Positions 1-8,175 of a DNA stretch of 64,000 nucleotides are shown here, one piece after another. The stretch is taken from NCBI RefSeq assembly GCF_007641235.1, contig NZ_CP038157.1, forward strand, positions 62,001 through 126,000, read 5' to 3'. Below the pieces are notes generated by a model. It was not told the DNA's origin. It made no database searches and saw only the letters and a program-made list of their open reading frames with translations. The DNA comes from Corynebacterium sanguinis. Lineage in GTDB: Bacteria > Actinomycetota > Actinomycetes > Mycobacteriales > Mycobacteriaceae. Positions within the stretch are counted from its first letter, which is position 1. Every line of letters starts with the position of its first letter. Made by a program: the position numbers and the translations under genes.

Positions 1-1
1 T

Positions 2-199
2 CTGGTGTTCTCGCCCGTCCGCCTGGTCTCCTTCATCTCGCACCTGTACCCGCTCGCGCCCAGCGACGTCATCGCCACCGGCACCCCGGCGGGCGTACTA
101 CACGCGCGCACCCCGCAGTCCTACTTGAAGGACGGCGACGTGGTCCGCGTCGAGATCGACGGGCTTGGAGCTATCGAGAACACGACGCGGGTGCGCTAA
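2..199 (+). CDS. Fumarylacetoacetate hydrolase family protein, C-terminal part only
   Basis: The reading frame is open from the window edge to a TAA stop, so the N-terminal part and start lie outside. The visible 65 or so residues carry the ATGTPAGV segment and the run [13 protein letters not shown], which are typical of the C-terminal end of FAH-fold hydrolases and isomerases such as 2-hydroxyhepta-2,4-diene-1,7-dioate isomerase. These enzymes act on acylpyruvate-like substrates with a divalent metal, but the metal ligands lie upstream and cannot be seen. The substrate cannot be assigned from this fragment. The next gene starts 18 bases downstream on the same strand, so the two may be co-transcribed. 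Confidence 0.8.
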   Translation: MVFSPVRLVSFISHLYPLAPSDVIATGTPAGVLHARTPQSYLKDGDVVRVEIDGLGAIENTTRVR

Positions 200-217
200 G
201 CACTATATTCTTCTGAC

Positions 218-757
218 GTGTTGGATTTTGTGAGGAAATTGTTCGCCCGGGAGGCGTCGACAAGCGTGCAATGGCTCATCGTGGGCCTCGGAAACCCGGG
301 GCAGCGCTACGCCGCGACCCGCCACAACGTGGGCTACATGGTCATCGACGAGCTGACCTGCCCCGAGCGCGCGAAGTGCGTTAAGCCGACGACGTACATG
401 AACAGCTCCGGCGACTACGTCGCCCCGCTGGCGCGCAGGCTCGGGATCGACGCCGAGCACATCATCGTGTGCCACGATGAGCTCGACCTGCCCGCGGGCG
501 CGGTGAAGCTCAAGCGCGGCGGCAACGAGAACGGACACAACGGGCTGAAATCGCTCACTGAGCACCTGGGCACGCGCGACTACCTGCGGGTGCGCCTGGG
601 CATCGGGCGCCCGCCGGCGGGGACCGCGGTGGTGGACTACGTGCTCTCCGACATCGAGGGCGACATCTCCGAGCAGATCTCTCTCGCCGCGGAGGCCGTG
701 CGCCTGATCGTGGAGAAGGGCCTGACCGCGGCGCAAAACGAGATTCACGCGCGCTAG
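218..757 (+). CDS. pth: Peptidyl-tRNA hydrolase, shortened form
   Basis: Cytosolic enzyme that cleaves the ester bond of peptidyl-tRNAs dropped from ribosomes. The family core is clear: GLGNPG (Asn26), TRHN (His36, the catalytic histidine), YMNSSG (Asn62), HDELD (Asp87) and GHNGL (Asn108), so every usual active-site residue is present. The start is GTG. The protein has 179 residues against roughly 190-200 for the family. Compared with E. coli Pth, the stretch between the helix after the catalytic His and the TTYMN strand is about 22 residues shorter, and there is a short N-terminal extension instead. Corynebacteria can carry two pth paralogues, and this may be the divergent copy. Whether the shortened enzyme is active cannot be told from sequence. 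It ends 4 bases inside the convergent FMN reductase gene. Confidence 0.85.
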   Translation: MLDFVRKLFAREASTSVQWLIVGLGNPGQRYAATRHNVGYMVIDELTCPERAKCVKPTTYMNSSGDYVAPLARRLGIDAEHIIVCHDELDLPAGAVKLKRGGNENGHNGLKSLTEHLGTRDYLRVRLGIGRPPAGTAVVDYVLSDIEGDISEQISLAAEAVRLIVEKGLTAAQNEIHAR

Positions 758-1299
758 CGCAGGCGGGTAATTAGCGCCTCGAGGTCGTCGAACACCGCGG
801 TCAGTGCGTCGGCCTGGTAGGGCGCGGGGGTGAAGCGGCCCTCGGGGAATTCAGTCATGATCGACACCGCAACCTGGTTGCGCACGTTGGGCATCTCGAA
901 GTTCGCGGTGATCTGCCGCCAGTGCTCGACCGCGCGCACGCCGCCCACCGCACCGTAGCCGACGAACGCGACGGGTTTGCCGGACCACTCGGAGCCCAGC
1001 GAGTCGACGGCGTTTTTCAGCGCCGCCGGGACGGAGTGGTTGTACTCCGGGGTGTCAAAGATGAAGGCCTCGCAGGCGTCGATCGCCTCGGACCAGCGCG
1101 TCACCTCGGCCGAGTCGTAGCTCTTGTTGGCGGCCATGGGGACCGTTTCGGCGTCGAAAAGCGGAAGGCGAAAATCGATTAGGTCGATCAAGGCGTAGTC
1201 GAAGCCCTCGCGGGCCTGCGCTGCCTCATCGACCCAGTGGGCGACCGCTTCTCCCACGCGGCCGTGGCGGGTTGATCCGAGAATGATTCCGATGGTCAC
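754..1299 (-). CDS. NADPH-dependent FMN reductase family protein
   Basis: Flavodoxin-like oxidoreductase of 181 residues. The N-terminal GSTRHGRVG motif (residues 8-16) is the FMN-phosphate loop, and TPEYNHSVPAALKNAVD (from about residue 83) is the second flavin-binding signature of this family. Such enzymes reduce FMN, quinones, azo compounds or metals with NAD(P)H; the physiological substrate is not visible. The start is GTG with GGAGG five bases upstream. The gene is divergent from prfC. A 16-bp palindrome at 1312-1327 sits immediately upstream and may be an operator. Confidence 0.85.
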   Translation of the reverse strand: MTIGIILGSTRHGRVGEAVAHWVDEAAQAREGFDYALIDLIDFRLPLFDAETVPMAANKSYDSAEVTRWSEAIDACEAFIFDTPEYNHSVPAALKNAVDSLGSEWSGKPVAFVGYGAVGGVRAVEHWRQITANFEMPNVRNQVAVSIMTEFPEGRFTPAPYQADALTAVFDDLEALITRLR

Positions 1300-1311
1300 G
1301 TAAACCTCCGA

Positions 1312-1327
1312 TGTTGATGCGTCAACA
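1312..1327. promoter_or_regulatory. Palindrome TGTTGA-TGCG-TCAACA, candidate operator
   Basis: Perfect 6-bp inverted repeat around a 4-base centre, 12 bases upstream of the FMN reductase start and about 40 bases upstream of prfC. The size and position fit a MarR-, TetR- or HxlR-type operator for the reductase gene. No regulator gene is adjacent, so the assignment is inference. Confidence 0.4.
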
Positions 1328-1353
1328 ATTATCGTGTTCCACTATACACGGGC

Positions 1354-1359
1354 TATTCT
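1354..1359 (+). promoter_or_regulatory. Candidate -10 box (TATTCT) of prfC
   Basis: A TANNNT-type hexamer ends 9 bases before the prfC ATG, and no Shine-Dalgarno sequence precedes that ATG. This spacing puts the transcript start at or within about 2-3 bases of the start codon, so prfC is probably translated from a leaderless or nearly leaderless mRNA, which is common in corynebacteria. Confidence 0.4.
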
Positions 1360-1368
1360 GGTGCAATT

Positions 1369-2970
1369 ATGAGCACTCTTTCCGAGGCGGCGCGCCGTCG
1401 CACCTTCGCCGTAATCGCCCACCCCGACGCCGGCAAGTCCACCCTCACCGAGGCGCTCGCACTCCACGCGCACGTCATCTCCGAGGCCGGCGCCGTCCAC
1501 GGCAAGGGAAACCGCAAGGCCACCGTCTCCGACTGGATGGAGATGGAAAAAGACCGCGGCATCTCCATCGCCTCGTCCGCGCTCCAATTCGAGTACCTCC
1601 CCGAGAACTCCACCGCGCCCGAGCCCTACGTGATCAACCTCGTGGACACCCCCGGCCACGCCGACTTCTCCGAGGACACCTACCGCGTGCTCTCCGCCGT
1701 CGACGCCGCGGTCATGCTCATCGACGCCGCCAAGGGCCTCGAGCCGCAGACCCTCAAGCTCTTCCGCGTGTGCAAGGCACGCGGCCTGCCGATTGTCACC
1801 GTGATCAACAAGTGGGACCGCGTGGGCCGAGAGCCGCTCGAGCTTATCGACGAGATCGTCACCGAAATCGACCTGCAGCCCACCCCGCTCTACTGGCCGG
1901 TGGGTGAGGCGGGCGACTTCCGCGGACTCGCCCACATAGACGACAACGGCGAGGCCGATCAGTACATCCGCTTCATCCGCACCGCCGGCGGCTCCACCAT
2001 CGCACCCGAGGAACACTACAGCCCCGACGAGGCCCGATCGAAGGAGGAAGACGCCTGGGAAAGGGCGATCGAGGAGGCGGAGCTACTGGCCGCCGACGGC
2101 GCCGTGCACAACCAAGAGCTCTTCGAGCAGTGCGTCACCTCGCCGGTGATCTTCGCCTCCGCCATGCTCAACTTCGGCGTGCACCAGATCCTGGACACCC
2201 TGTGCGCCATCGCGCCCGCCCCGGCACAGCGCGAGTCGCTGGACAACCCGCGCGAGCTCGACGCCGACTTCTCCGGCGTGGTGTTCAAGGTCCAGGCCGG
2301 AATGGATAAGAACCACCGCGACTCCCTGGCGTTCATGCGCGTCGTCTCCGGCGAGTTCAACCGCGGCATGCAGGTCACCCATGCCCAGTCCGGGCGCACG
2401 TTTTCCACCAAGTACGCGCTGACCGTGTTCGGCCGCACCCGCGACACCGTGGACACCGCCTTCCCGGGCGACATCATCGGCTTGGTCAACGCCGGGTCGC
2501 TGGCGCCCGGTGACACCATCTACGCGGGCCGCAAGGTGCAGTTTCCGCCGATGCCGCAGTTCGCCCCGGAGCACTTCCGCACGCTGCGCGCGAAGTCGCT
2601 GGGCAAGTACAAGCAGTTCCGCAAGGCGCTCGAGCAGCTCGACGCCGAGGGCGTGGTGCAGATCCTGCGCAACGACACCCGCGGCGACGCCGCCCCCGTC
2701 ATGGCGGCGGTCGGCCCAATGCAGTTCGAGGTCATGCAGGCCCGGATGGAAAACGAGTACAACGTCGAAACCATCACCGAGCCCGTGCCCTACTCCGTCG
2801 CGCGGCGCACCGACGCCGAGTCCGCGGCCGAGCTTGGCCGCCAGCGCGGCGTGGAGGTGTTCACCCGCACCGACGGCGAGCTCATCGCCCTGTTCGGCGA
2901 CAAGTGGAAGCTCGCCTTCGTGGAGAAGGAAAACCCGCAGCTCACGATGGAGCCGCTCGTTGCGGACTAA
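1369..2970 (+). CDS. prfC: Peptide chain release factor 3
   Basis: Ribosomal translational GTPase (RF3) that removes RF1/RF2 from the ribosome after peptide release. The 533 residues match the usual RF3 length. G1 is AHPDAGKST (residues 17-25), the effector region has RGISIASSALQFEY, G3 is DTPGHADFSEDT and G4 is NKWDR. Domain II and the RF3-specific C-terminal domain follow. It is a single gene divergent from the FMN reductase and convergent with mmsB, with a 4-base overlap at the stop codons. A TATTCT box 9 bases before the ATG and the lack of a ribosome binding site suggest leaderless initiation. Confidence 0.96.
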   Translation: MSTLSEAARRRTFAVIAHPDAGKSTLTEALALHAHVISEAGAVHGKGNRKATVSDWMEMEKDRGISIASSALQFEYLPENSTAPEPYVINLVDTPGHADFSEDTYRVLSAVDAAVMLIDAAKGLEPQTLKLFRVCKARGLPIVTVINKWDRVGREPLELIDEIVTEIDLQPTPLYWPVGEAGDFRGLAHIDDNGEADQYIRFIRTAGGSTIAPEEHYSPDEARSKEEDAWERAIEEAELLAADGAVHNQELFEQCVTSPVIFASAMLNFGVHQILDTLCAIAPAPAQRESLDNPRELDADFSGVVFKVQAGMDKNHRDSLAFMRVVSGEFNRGMQVTHAQSGRTFSTKYALTVFGRTRDTVDTAFPGDIIGLVNAGSLAPGDTIYAGRKVQFPPMPQFAPEHFRTLRAKSLGKYKQFRKALEQLDAEGVVQILRNDTRGDAAPVMAAVGPMQFEVMQARMENEYNVETITEPVPYSVARRTDAESAAELGRQRGVEVFTRTDGELIALFGDKWKLAFVEKENPQLTMEPLVAD

Positions 2971-3830
2971 GCGTCCCTGACCTTGTTGATGATGGCGGAG
3001 AAGTCTTTTCCGCCGTTGCCGCCCTCAACGAACTGCGCGTACTGGGTCGCCGCAATGCGACCCAGCACCGTCTCCGTGCCCGTCTGCTGCGCTGCCTCCA
3101 TCGCCAACCCCAAGTCCTTGAGCATAAGCGTCGACGCGAATCCCGGCTCGAAATCGCGGTTCGCCGGAGAGCCCTCGACAAGGCCGGGGACTGGGGCGTT
3201 GACGCTGAGCGCCCACGAGTTTCCGGTGGCGTTAGACACGACGTCGAAGAACGCCTGCGGGTCCAAACCTAGGCGCTCGCCGAGCACAAGGGCCTCGCTG
3301 AGCACGATCTGGTGCACCGCCAAGATCATGTTGTTGCAGGCTTTGACGGCCTGGCCCGTGCCGGCGGGGCCGCAGTGCGTAATCGACGACCCCATCGCGC
3401 CCAGTAGCGGTTTCGCGCGCTCAAAGTCCTCGGCCTCGCCGCCGACCATAAACGCCAGCGTGCCTGCGCTCGCCCCGGCAATACCACCCGAGACCGGGGC
3501 GTCGAGAAAGCTCGACCCAGCAACGGCGACGCGCTGCGCCAGCTCGCGAGCTTCGGCGACGGCGATGGTGGAGACGTCGATAAGCAGCCGCGGCGAGGAA
3601 TCCGCCGCGAGCAGCTCGTCGACCACCTGCGCGACCAGCGCCCCGTTGGGGAGGCTTGTGATGACAACCTCGGCGCGCTCGGCGGCCTGCGCCGCGGTCT
3701 CAGCGATGCTCACACCCTCGATCTGGCGATCCACCACGTCGAAGCCGATGACCTCGTGCCCGGCGCGGGCGAGGTTGGCGGCCATCGGGCCGCCCATGTT
3801 TCCCAGGCCGATAAACGCAACTGCAGTCAT
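2967..3830 (-). CDS. mmsB: 3-hydroxyisobutyrate dehydrogenase
   Basis: NAD-dependent oxidation of 3-hydroxyisobutyrate to methylmalonate semialdehyde in valine catabolism. The protein has 287 residues. The N-terminal Rossmann loop is GLGNMGGPMAANLARAG (residues 8-24). The substrate-binding signature DAPVSGG starts near residue 110. The catalytic lysine is Lys163 in GTGQAVKACNN. The frame stays open upstream but that part is out-of-frame mmsA sequence; the homologous start is the ATG at 3830, which overlaps the mmsA stop by one base (TAATG). It is the last gene of the 9.3-3.0 kb operon, where it acts directly before MmsA. Confidence 0.93.
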   Translation of the reverse strand: MTAVAFIGLGNMGGPMAANLARAGHEVIGFDVVDRQIEGVSIAETAAQAAERAEVVITSLPNGALVAQVVDELLAADSSPRLLIDVSTIAVAEARELAQRVAVAGSSFLDAPVSGGIAGASAGTLAFMVGGEAEDFERAKPLLGAMGSSITHCGPAGTGQAVKACNNMILAVHQIVLSEALVLGERLGLDPQAFFDVVSNATGNSWALSVNAPVPGLVEGSPANRDFEPGFASTLMLKDLGLAMEAAQQTGTETVLGRIAATQYAQFVEGGNGGKDFSAIINKVRDA

Positions 3831-5350
3831 TAGCTCATCACCGGAATCGTGAACTCGGGCCCGGCGGACGTCTCGTCCGGCCAGCGCGTGGTAACGGTCT
3901 TGGTCTTGGTGTAGAAGCGGAACGAATCCGGGCCGTGCTGGTTCAAGTCGCCGAACCCGGAGGCCTTCCAGCCGCCGAAGGTGTGGTACGCGATCGGCAC
4001 CGGAATGGGCACATTGATGCCCACCATGCCGACGTTGACGTTGGTGAGGAAATCGCGCGCCGCGCCGCCGTGGGAGGTAAAGATTGCCACGCCATTGCCG
4101 TAAGCGTTGTCGTTCGGGTACGCGATCGCCTCCTCGAGCGTGTCTGCGCGCACCATGCACAGCACCGGCCCGAAGATCTCCTCGGTGTAGATGCTCATCG
4201 ACGCCTCAACGCGGTCGAACAGGGTCGGGCCGGCGAAGAAGCCGCCTGAAAGGCCGTCGCCGTCGAAGGAGGAAGACGAGGTGTCGATCCCGCGGCCGTC
4301 GACGACCAGCTCGGCACCCTGGTCCTCGCCCTCGGCGATCAACCGGCGCACCCGCGCGAGGGAATCCGCGCTGACCAGCGGGCCGTAGTCGGCCTCCGGG
4401 TCGAGGCTGTGGCCGACCGTGAGCGAGGGGATGCGCGCCACGAGGGCGTCGCGAAGCCGGTCGGCGGTCTCCTCGCCCACAGGCACGACGACGGAGAGCG
4501 CCATGCAGCGCTCGCCCGCCGAACCGTAGGCGGCGCCGACGAGCGCGTCAGCGGTGGCGTCGATGTCGGCGTCCGGTAGCACGATGGCGTGGTTTTTCGC
4601 CCCGCCGAAGCACTGGGCGCGCTTGCCCGTGGCGGCGCAGCGCTCGTAGATGTACTTCGCAATCGGCGTCGAGCCGACGAACCCGACCGCCTTAATCACG
4701 TCGGAATCCAACAGGGCGTCGACCGCCTGCTTATCGCCGTGGACGACGTTGAACACGCCCGCTGGCCCGCCCGCCTCGATGAAGAGCTCCGCGAGCCGCA
4801 CGGGTACGGAGGGGTCGCGCTCCGAGGGCTTGAGTACGAAGGCGTTGCCGCAGGCCAGCGCCGGGCCCGCCTTCCACAGCGGGATCATCGCCGGGAAGTT
4901 GAACGGGGTGATCCCGGCGACCACGCCGAGCGGCTGGCGCAGCGAGAACGTGTCAATGCCCGAGCCGACCTGGCTCGAGTACTCGCCCTTGAGCTGGTGC
5001 GGGGCGCCCAGGCAGAACTCCAGCACATCGACGCCGCGCAGGATGTCGCCCTTGGCGTCGGCAAGCGTCTTGCCGTGCTCCAGCGACAGGGTGCGCGCCA
5101 GGGAATCGAGGTTGGCGTGGATCAGGCGGATCCACTCCATGATGACGCGCGCGCGGCGCTGCGGGTTCAGCGCCGCCCATGCGGGCTGCGCCTGTTGCGC
5201 GACGGCGATCGCGGCGTGGACGTCGTCAACGCTAGCGAGCACGACCTCGGCCTGCGTCTGGCCGGTGTTCGGGTTGAGCACCGGTGAGGTGCGCCCGGAT
5301 GCGCCGGCGGAGGATTCGCCGCCGATGAAATGATGGATGGTTGTGCTCAT
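3830..5350 (-). CDS. mmsA: CoA-acylating methylmalonate-semialdehyde dehydrogenase
   Basis: Converts methylmalonate semialdehyde to propionyl-CoA with NAD and CoA, the last step of valine degradation. The 506 residues are typical of the aldehyde dehydrogenase superfamily. The MMSDH subfamily is shown by TPFNFPAMIPLWKAGPAL and by FGGAKNH in place of the usual ELGGK glutamate segment. The nucleophile is Cys in GSAGERCMA. The absence of the general-base glutamate is normal for CoA-acylating members. It is coupled to mmsB by a one-base overlap and follows the SDR gene after a 14-base gap that carries its ribosome binding site. Confidence 0.94.
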   Translation of the reverse strand: MSTTIHHFIGGESSAGASGRTSPVLNPNTGQTQAEVVLASVDDVHAAIAVAQQAQPAWAALNPQRRARVIMEWIRLIHANLDSLARTLSLEHGKTLADAKGDILRGVDVLEFCLGAPHQLKGEYSSQVGSGIDTFSLRQPLGVVAGITPFNFPAMIPLWKAGPALACGNAFVLKPSERDPSVPVRLAELFIEAGGPAGVFNVVHGDKQAVDALLDSDVIKAVGFVGSTPIAKYIYERCAATGKRAQCFGGAKNHAIVLPDADIDATADALVGAAYGSAGERCMALSVVVPVGEETADRLRDALVARIPSLTVGHSLDPEADYGPLVSADSLARVRRLIAEGEDQGAELVVDGRGIDTSSSSFDGDGLSGGFFAGPTLFDRVEASMSIYTEEIFGPVLCMVRADTLEEAIAYPNDNAYGNGVAIFTSHGGAARDFLTNVNVGMVGINVPIPVPIAYHTFGGWKASGFGDLNQHGPDSFRFYTKTKTVTTRWPDETSAGPEFTIPVMS

Positions 5351-5364
5351 AAGAAGGCTCCTAA

Positions 5365-6111
5365 TTAGCGCGGCGGCATGCGCAGCGCGCCGTCGAGGCG
5401 GATGGTTTGGCCGTTGATGTAGTCGTTGTCGATGATGCTGAGCGCAAGCTGCGCGAACTCCTCGGGCCGCGCGAGACGGCGCGGGAACTGGACGTTTGCC
5501 TCCAGCTCGGCGCGGAACTCCGGGGTGATGCCTTCCATCATGGGGGTGGCCACGATGCCCGGTGCGATCGCGTTGACGCGCACGCCGAGCGAGGCGAGGT
5601 CGCGCGCGGCGGTGATCGACAGGGCGTGGACGGCGCCCTTGGAGGCGGCGTACGCGGCCTGGCCGACCTGGCCCTCGAAGGCCGCGACGGAGGCGGTGTT
5701 GATGACAACGCCGCGCTGGCCGTCGTCGTCGATGGGCTCGGTGCCGGCCATCGCCTCAGCGGCGGCGGTGAGCACGTGGAACGTGCCCATCAGGTTGACG
5801 TTGATTGTGGTGGCGAACACCTTCGGGTCGTGGGTGCCCTTGCGCCCGACGATGCGTGCCGACGGGCAAATGCCCGCGCAGTTGACAGCGACGCGCAGCG
5901 GCGCGTCCTGGGCCGCGCGCTTGACGGCGGCGCTGACGGCGGCGGCGTCGGTGACGTCAACGACCTCGTAGCGCACCCCCTCGATGCTCTCACCGGCGCG
6001 CAGGTCGAAGCCGGTCACGGCCACTCCGCGCTCGGCGAGCGCGCGCGCCGTTGCCTGGCCCAGGCCCGAGGCCGCACCCGTAACTACCGCTGACGTTGTT
6101 TGAAGATCCAT
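5365..6111 (-). CDS. SDR dehydrogenase, probable 3-hydroxy(-2-methyl)acyl-CoA dehydrogenase
   Basis: Classical short-chain dehydrogenase of 248 residues. The cofactor loop TGAASGLG is at residues 11-18, NCAG at 77-80 and the catalytic set is Ser141, Tyr154 and Lys158 (YAASK). It resembles the type-2 3-hydroxyacyl-CoA dehydrogenase branch (HSD17B10-like), including the long insert after NCAG and the QVGQAAYAASKGAV segment. In this operon the likely job is oxidation of 2-methyl-3-hydroxybutyryl-CoA in isoleucine breakdown, upstream of the thiolase step. The substrate is inferred from family and neighbours only. Confidence 0.85.
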   Translation of the reverse strand: MDLQTTSAVVTGAASGLGQATARALAERGVAVTGFDLRAGESIEGVRYEVVDVTDAAAVSAAVKRAAQDAPLRVAVNCAGICPSARIVGRKGTHDPKVFATTINVNLMGTFHVLTAAAEAMAGTEPIDDDGQRGVVINTASVAAFEGQVGQAAYAASKGAVHALSITAARDLASLGVRVNAIAPGIVATPMMEGITPEFRAELEANVQFPRRLARPEEFAQLALSIIDNDYINGQTIRLDGALRMPPR

Positions 6112-6130
6112 GTGTTATTTCCCCTTGTGG

Positions 6131-7324
6131 TTAAACGAATGCGGACACGCCGGTGATGGCGCGGCCGACAATGAGTGAGTTGATGTCGTAGGTGCCCTCG
6201 TAGGTGAAAATTGCCTCGGCGTCGGCCATCATCTTCGACAGCCCGTGCTGCGTGATCATGCCATTGCCGCCGGCGATGCTGCGGCCCAGCGCCGCGGACT
6301 CGCGGGCGAGGCGGGTCGTTGTCGCCTTCGCCAGCGCCGCGAACGGCATCTCTAGGCGGCCCTGCTCCTGGATCCGCGCGACCTGCGCCATCATGGACAG
6401 CGAGGCGGTGGCGTTGCCGAGGATGCGCACGAGCGGCTCCTGGACGAGCTGGAACTTCGCGATCGGCCGGCCGAACTGCTCGCGGCTGACCCCGTACTCG
6501 CGCGCCTTGTCAAAGATGCCGAGCTGCAGCCCGGCCCCCTGCCACCCCACCCAGGCGCGCGAGGAGCAGAGGAAGTCGTTGACGTTGGCGAACGACTGCG
6601 CCCCCGGCACCGCGTTGTCGTGCGGGATGACAACGTCGGTGAAGGTCATGTTCGCGTTTTGCATGATGCGCAGGCCCATCTTGCCCTCGATCTTTGTCGC
6701 CTCCACGCCGTCGCGGTCGAGCTCGACGATGAACGCGCGGATCTCTCCGCCGACGGTGTCGCGGGCGAAGATGATGGCGAAGTCGGCGAACGTGCCCGCC
6801 CCGATCCACCGCTTCGCGCCGTTGATGACCCACCCGTCGTCGGTGCGCGTGGCGGTGGTGGACAATCCCCCGGCGATGTCCGAGCCGTGCTCGGGCTCGG
6901 TCAGCGCGAAGCAACCGACGGCCTCGAAGCGGCGCAACCCGGGCAGCCAGCGCTCCTTCTGCTCGTCCGAGCCGAGGGCGTCGATCATGCCGACGACCAG
7001 CTCGTTGTGGATGCCCACGAGGGTGGACAGGGAGACGTCGCAACGCGTCAGCTCTGCGTAGACCAGCCCGCGGAAAAGCCGCGAGGTGCCGCTGAGCTCA
7101 ATCTCGCCCAAGCCCTGGCGCGCGAGCGGCGGCAGTAGGTCGAACGCCATTTCGTCGCGGTCCCAGTACTCCCCGACCGCCGGAGCGATCTCGGTCTGGA
7201 GGAACTCGTGAATGTCGTGCAGGCGGGTTTGCTCCTCGGCGCTGAGCTGGTCGGCGATGCCGAGGATGTCGGCGTGCGGGTAAGGGATGGAAGCGAGGTG
7301 GTCACGGGGTAGCAAAGGCGGCAT
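6131..7324 (-). CDS. Acyl-CoA dehydrogenase, glutaryl-CoA-dehydrogenase-like branch
   Basis: FAD enzyme that introduces the alpha-beta double bond into acyl-CoA. Residues such as CFALTEPEHGSD and NGAKRWIGAGTFAD mark the middle domain. The C-terminal TYEGTYDINSLIVGRAITG holds the catalytic glutamate and is most like the glutaryl-CoA dehydrogenase/short-chain ACX4 branch. I take the ATG at 7324 (397 residues), which has GGAG five bases upstream; the frame runs open another 57 bases. Neighbours suggest isobutyryl-CoA or 2-methylbutyryl-CoA as substrate. Glutaryl-CoA is a possible alternative, but no other lysine/glutarate genes are nearby. Confidence 0.88.
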   Translation of the reverse strand: MPPLLPRDHLASIPYPHADILGIADQLSAEEQTRLHDIHEFLQTEIAPAVGEYWDRDEMAFDLLPPLARQGLGEIELSGTSRLFRGLVYAELTRCDVSLSTLVGIHNELVVGMIDALGSDEQKERWLPGLRRFEAVGCFALTEPEHGSDIAGGLSTTATRTDDGWVINGAKRWIGAGTFADFAIIFARDTVGGEIRAFIVELDRDGVEATKIEGKMGLRIMQNANMTFTDVVIPHDNAVPGAQSFANVNDFLCSSRAWVGWQGAGLQLGIFDKAREYGVSREQFGRPIAKFQLVQEPLVRILGNATASLSMMAQVARIQEQGRLEMPFAALAKATTTRLARESAALGRSIAGGNGMITQHGLSKMMADAEAIFTYEGTYDINSLIVGRAITGVSAFV

Positions 7325-7407
7325 AGAAACTCCAAGCTGGACGGTCTTTGTGGTTACTGTACCGCCGCGCACCCACCCCACGGGCCGTTTTACTTAATTT
7401 CAGTGAA

Positions 7408-8169
7408 CTAAGAGTTACTAAACTTCGCCTCTCGCTTCTCGACGAACGCCGCCATGCCCTCCTTCTGATCGTTGGACGCGAAGATCGAGTGGAACGTCCG
7501 GCGCTCAAACAGCAGGCCCTGCGACAGCGACGTCTCCCCCACGGCGTTGATCTGCTCCTTGATCATGGTGGTGGCCACCAGCGATTTCGCTGCGATGGTC
7601 TCGGCGGTCTCCAGGGCGGAATCGAGAAGATCGGCGGCGTCGACGACGCGGGCGACCAGGCCCGCGCGCTCAGCTTCGTGGGCGTCCATCATCCGGCCGG
7701 TGAGGCACATTTCCATCGCTTTCGCCTTGCCGACGGCGCGGGTGAGGCGCTGCGACCCGCCCATGCCCGGTGTGACGCCGAGGTTGACCTCGGGCTGGCC
7801 AAACTTGGCGGTGTCCGAGGCGATGATGAAGTCGCACATCATCGCGAGCTCGCAGCCCCCGCCGAGGGCGTAGCCGCTGACCGCGGCGATCAGCGGCGTG
7901 CGCGCCCGCGTCAGCTCGTCCCAGCCGGCGAACCAGTCGGAGGTGTACATGTCGGTAGCCCCGCGCGAGGACATCTCCTTGATGTCGGCGCCGGCCGCGA
8001 AGGCCTTCTCGGAACCGGTGAGCACGATCGCACCGATCTCGTCGTTGGCATCGAAGTCGCGCACCGCGGCGACGACCTCCTCCATCGTCGCGGCGTTAAC
8101 CGCGTTGAGCGCCTCCGGGCGGTTGAGCGTGATCAGGCCGACGCGGCCTCGGGTTTCAGTGATGATCAT
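7408..8169 (-). CDS. Enoyl-CoA hydratase
   Basis: Crotonase-fold hydratase of 253 residues adding water to 2-enoyl-CoA. The oxyanion-hole segment is [11 protein letters not shown], and the two catalytic glutamates are expected in [13 protein letters not shown] and GQPEVNLG, both present. In the pathway it would hydrate methacrylyl-CoA and tiglyl-CoA formed by the acyl-CoA dehydrogenase encoded downstream. It starts 6 bases after the thiolase stop, so it is translated from the same mRNA. A short-chain enoyl-CoA hydratase of fatty-acid oxidation would look the same. Confidence 0.92.
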   Translation of the reverse strand: MIITETRGRVGLITLNRPEALNAVNAATMEEVVAAVRDFDANDEIGAIVLTGSEKAFAAGADIKEMSSRGATDMYTSDWFAGWDELTRARTPLIAAVSGYALGGGCELAMMCDFIIASDTAKFGQPEVNLGVTPGMGGSQRLTRAVGKAKAMEMCLTGRMMDAHEAERAGLVARVVDAADLLDSALETAETIAAKSLVATTMIKEQINAVGETSLSQGLLFERRTFHSIFASNDQKEGMAAFVEKREAKFSNS

Positions 8170-8175
8170 GGTGTC

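Noticed and set aside
3831..4160. N-terminal extension of mmsB
   Set aside because: The frame is open, but the sequence is arginine-rich shadow of mmsA; the homologous start is the ATG at 3830.
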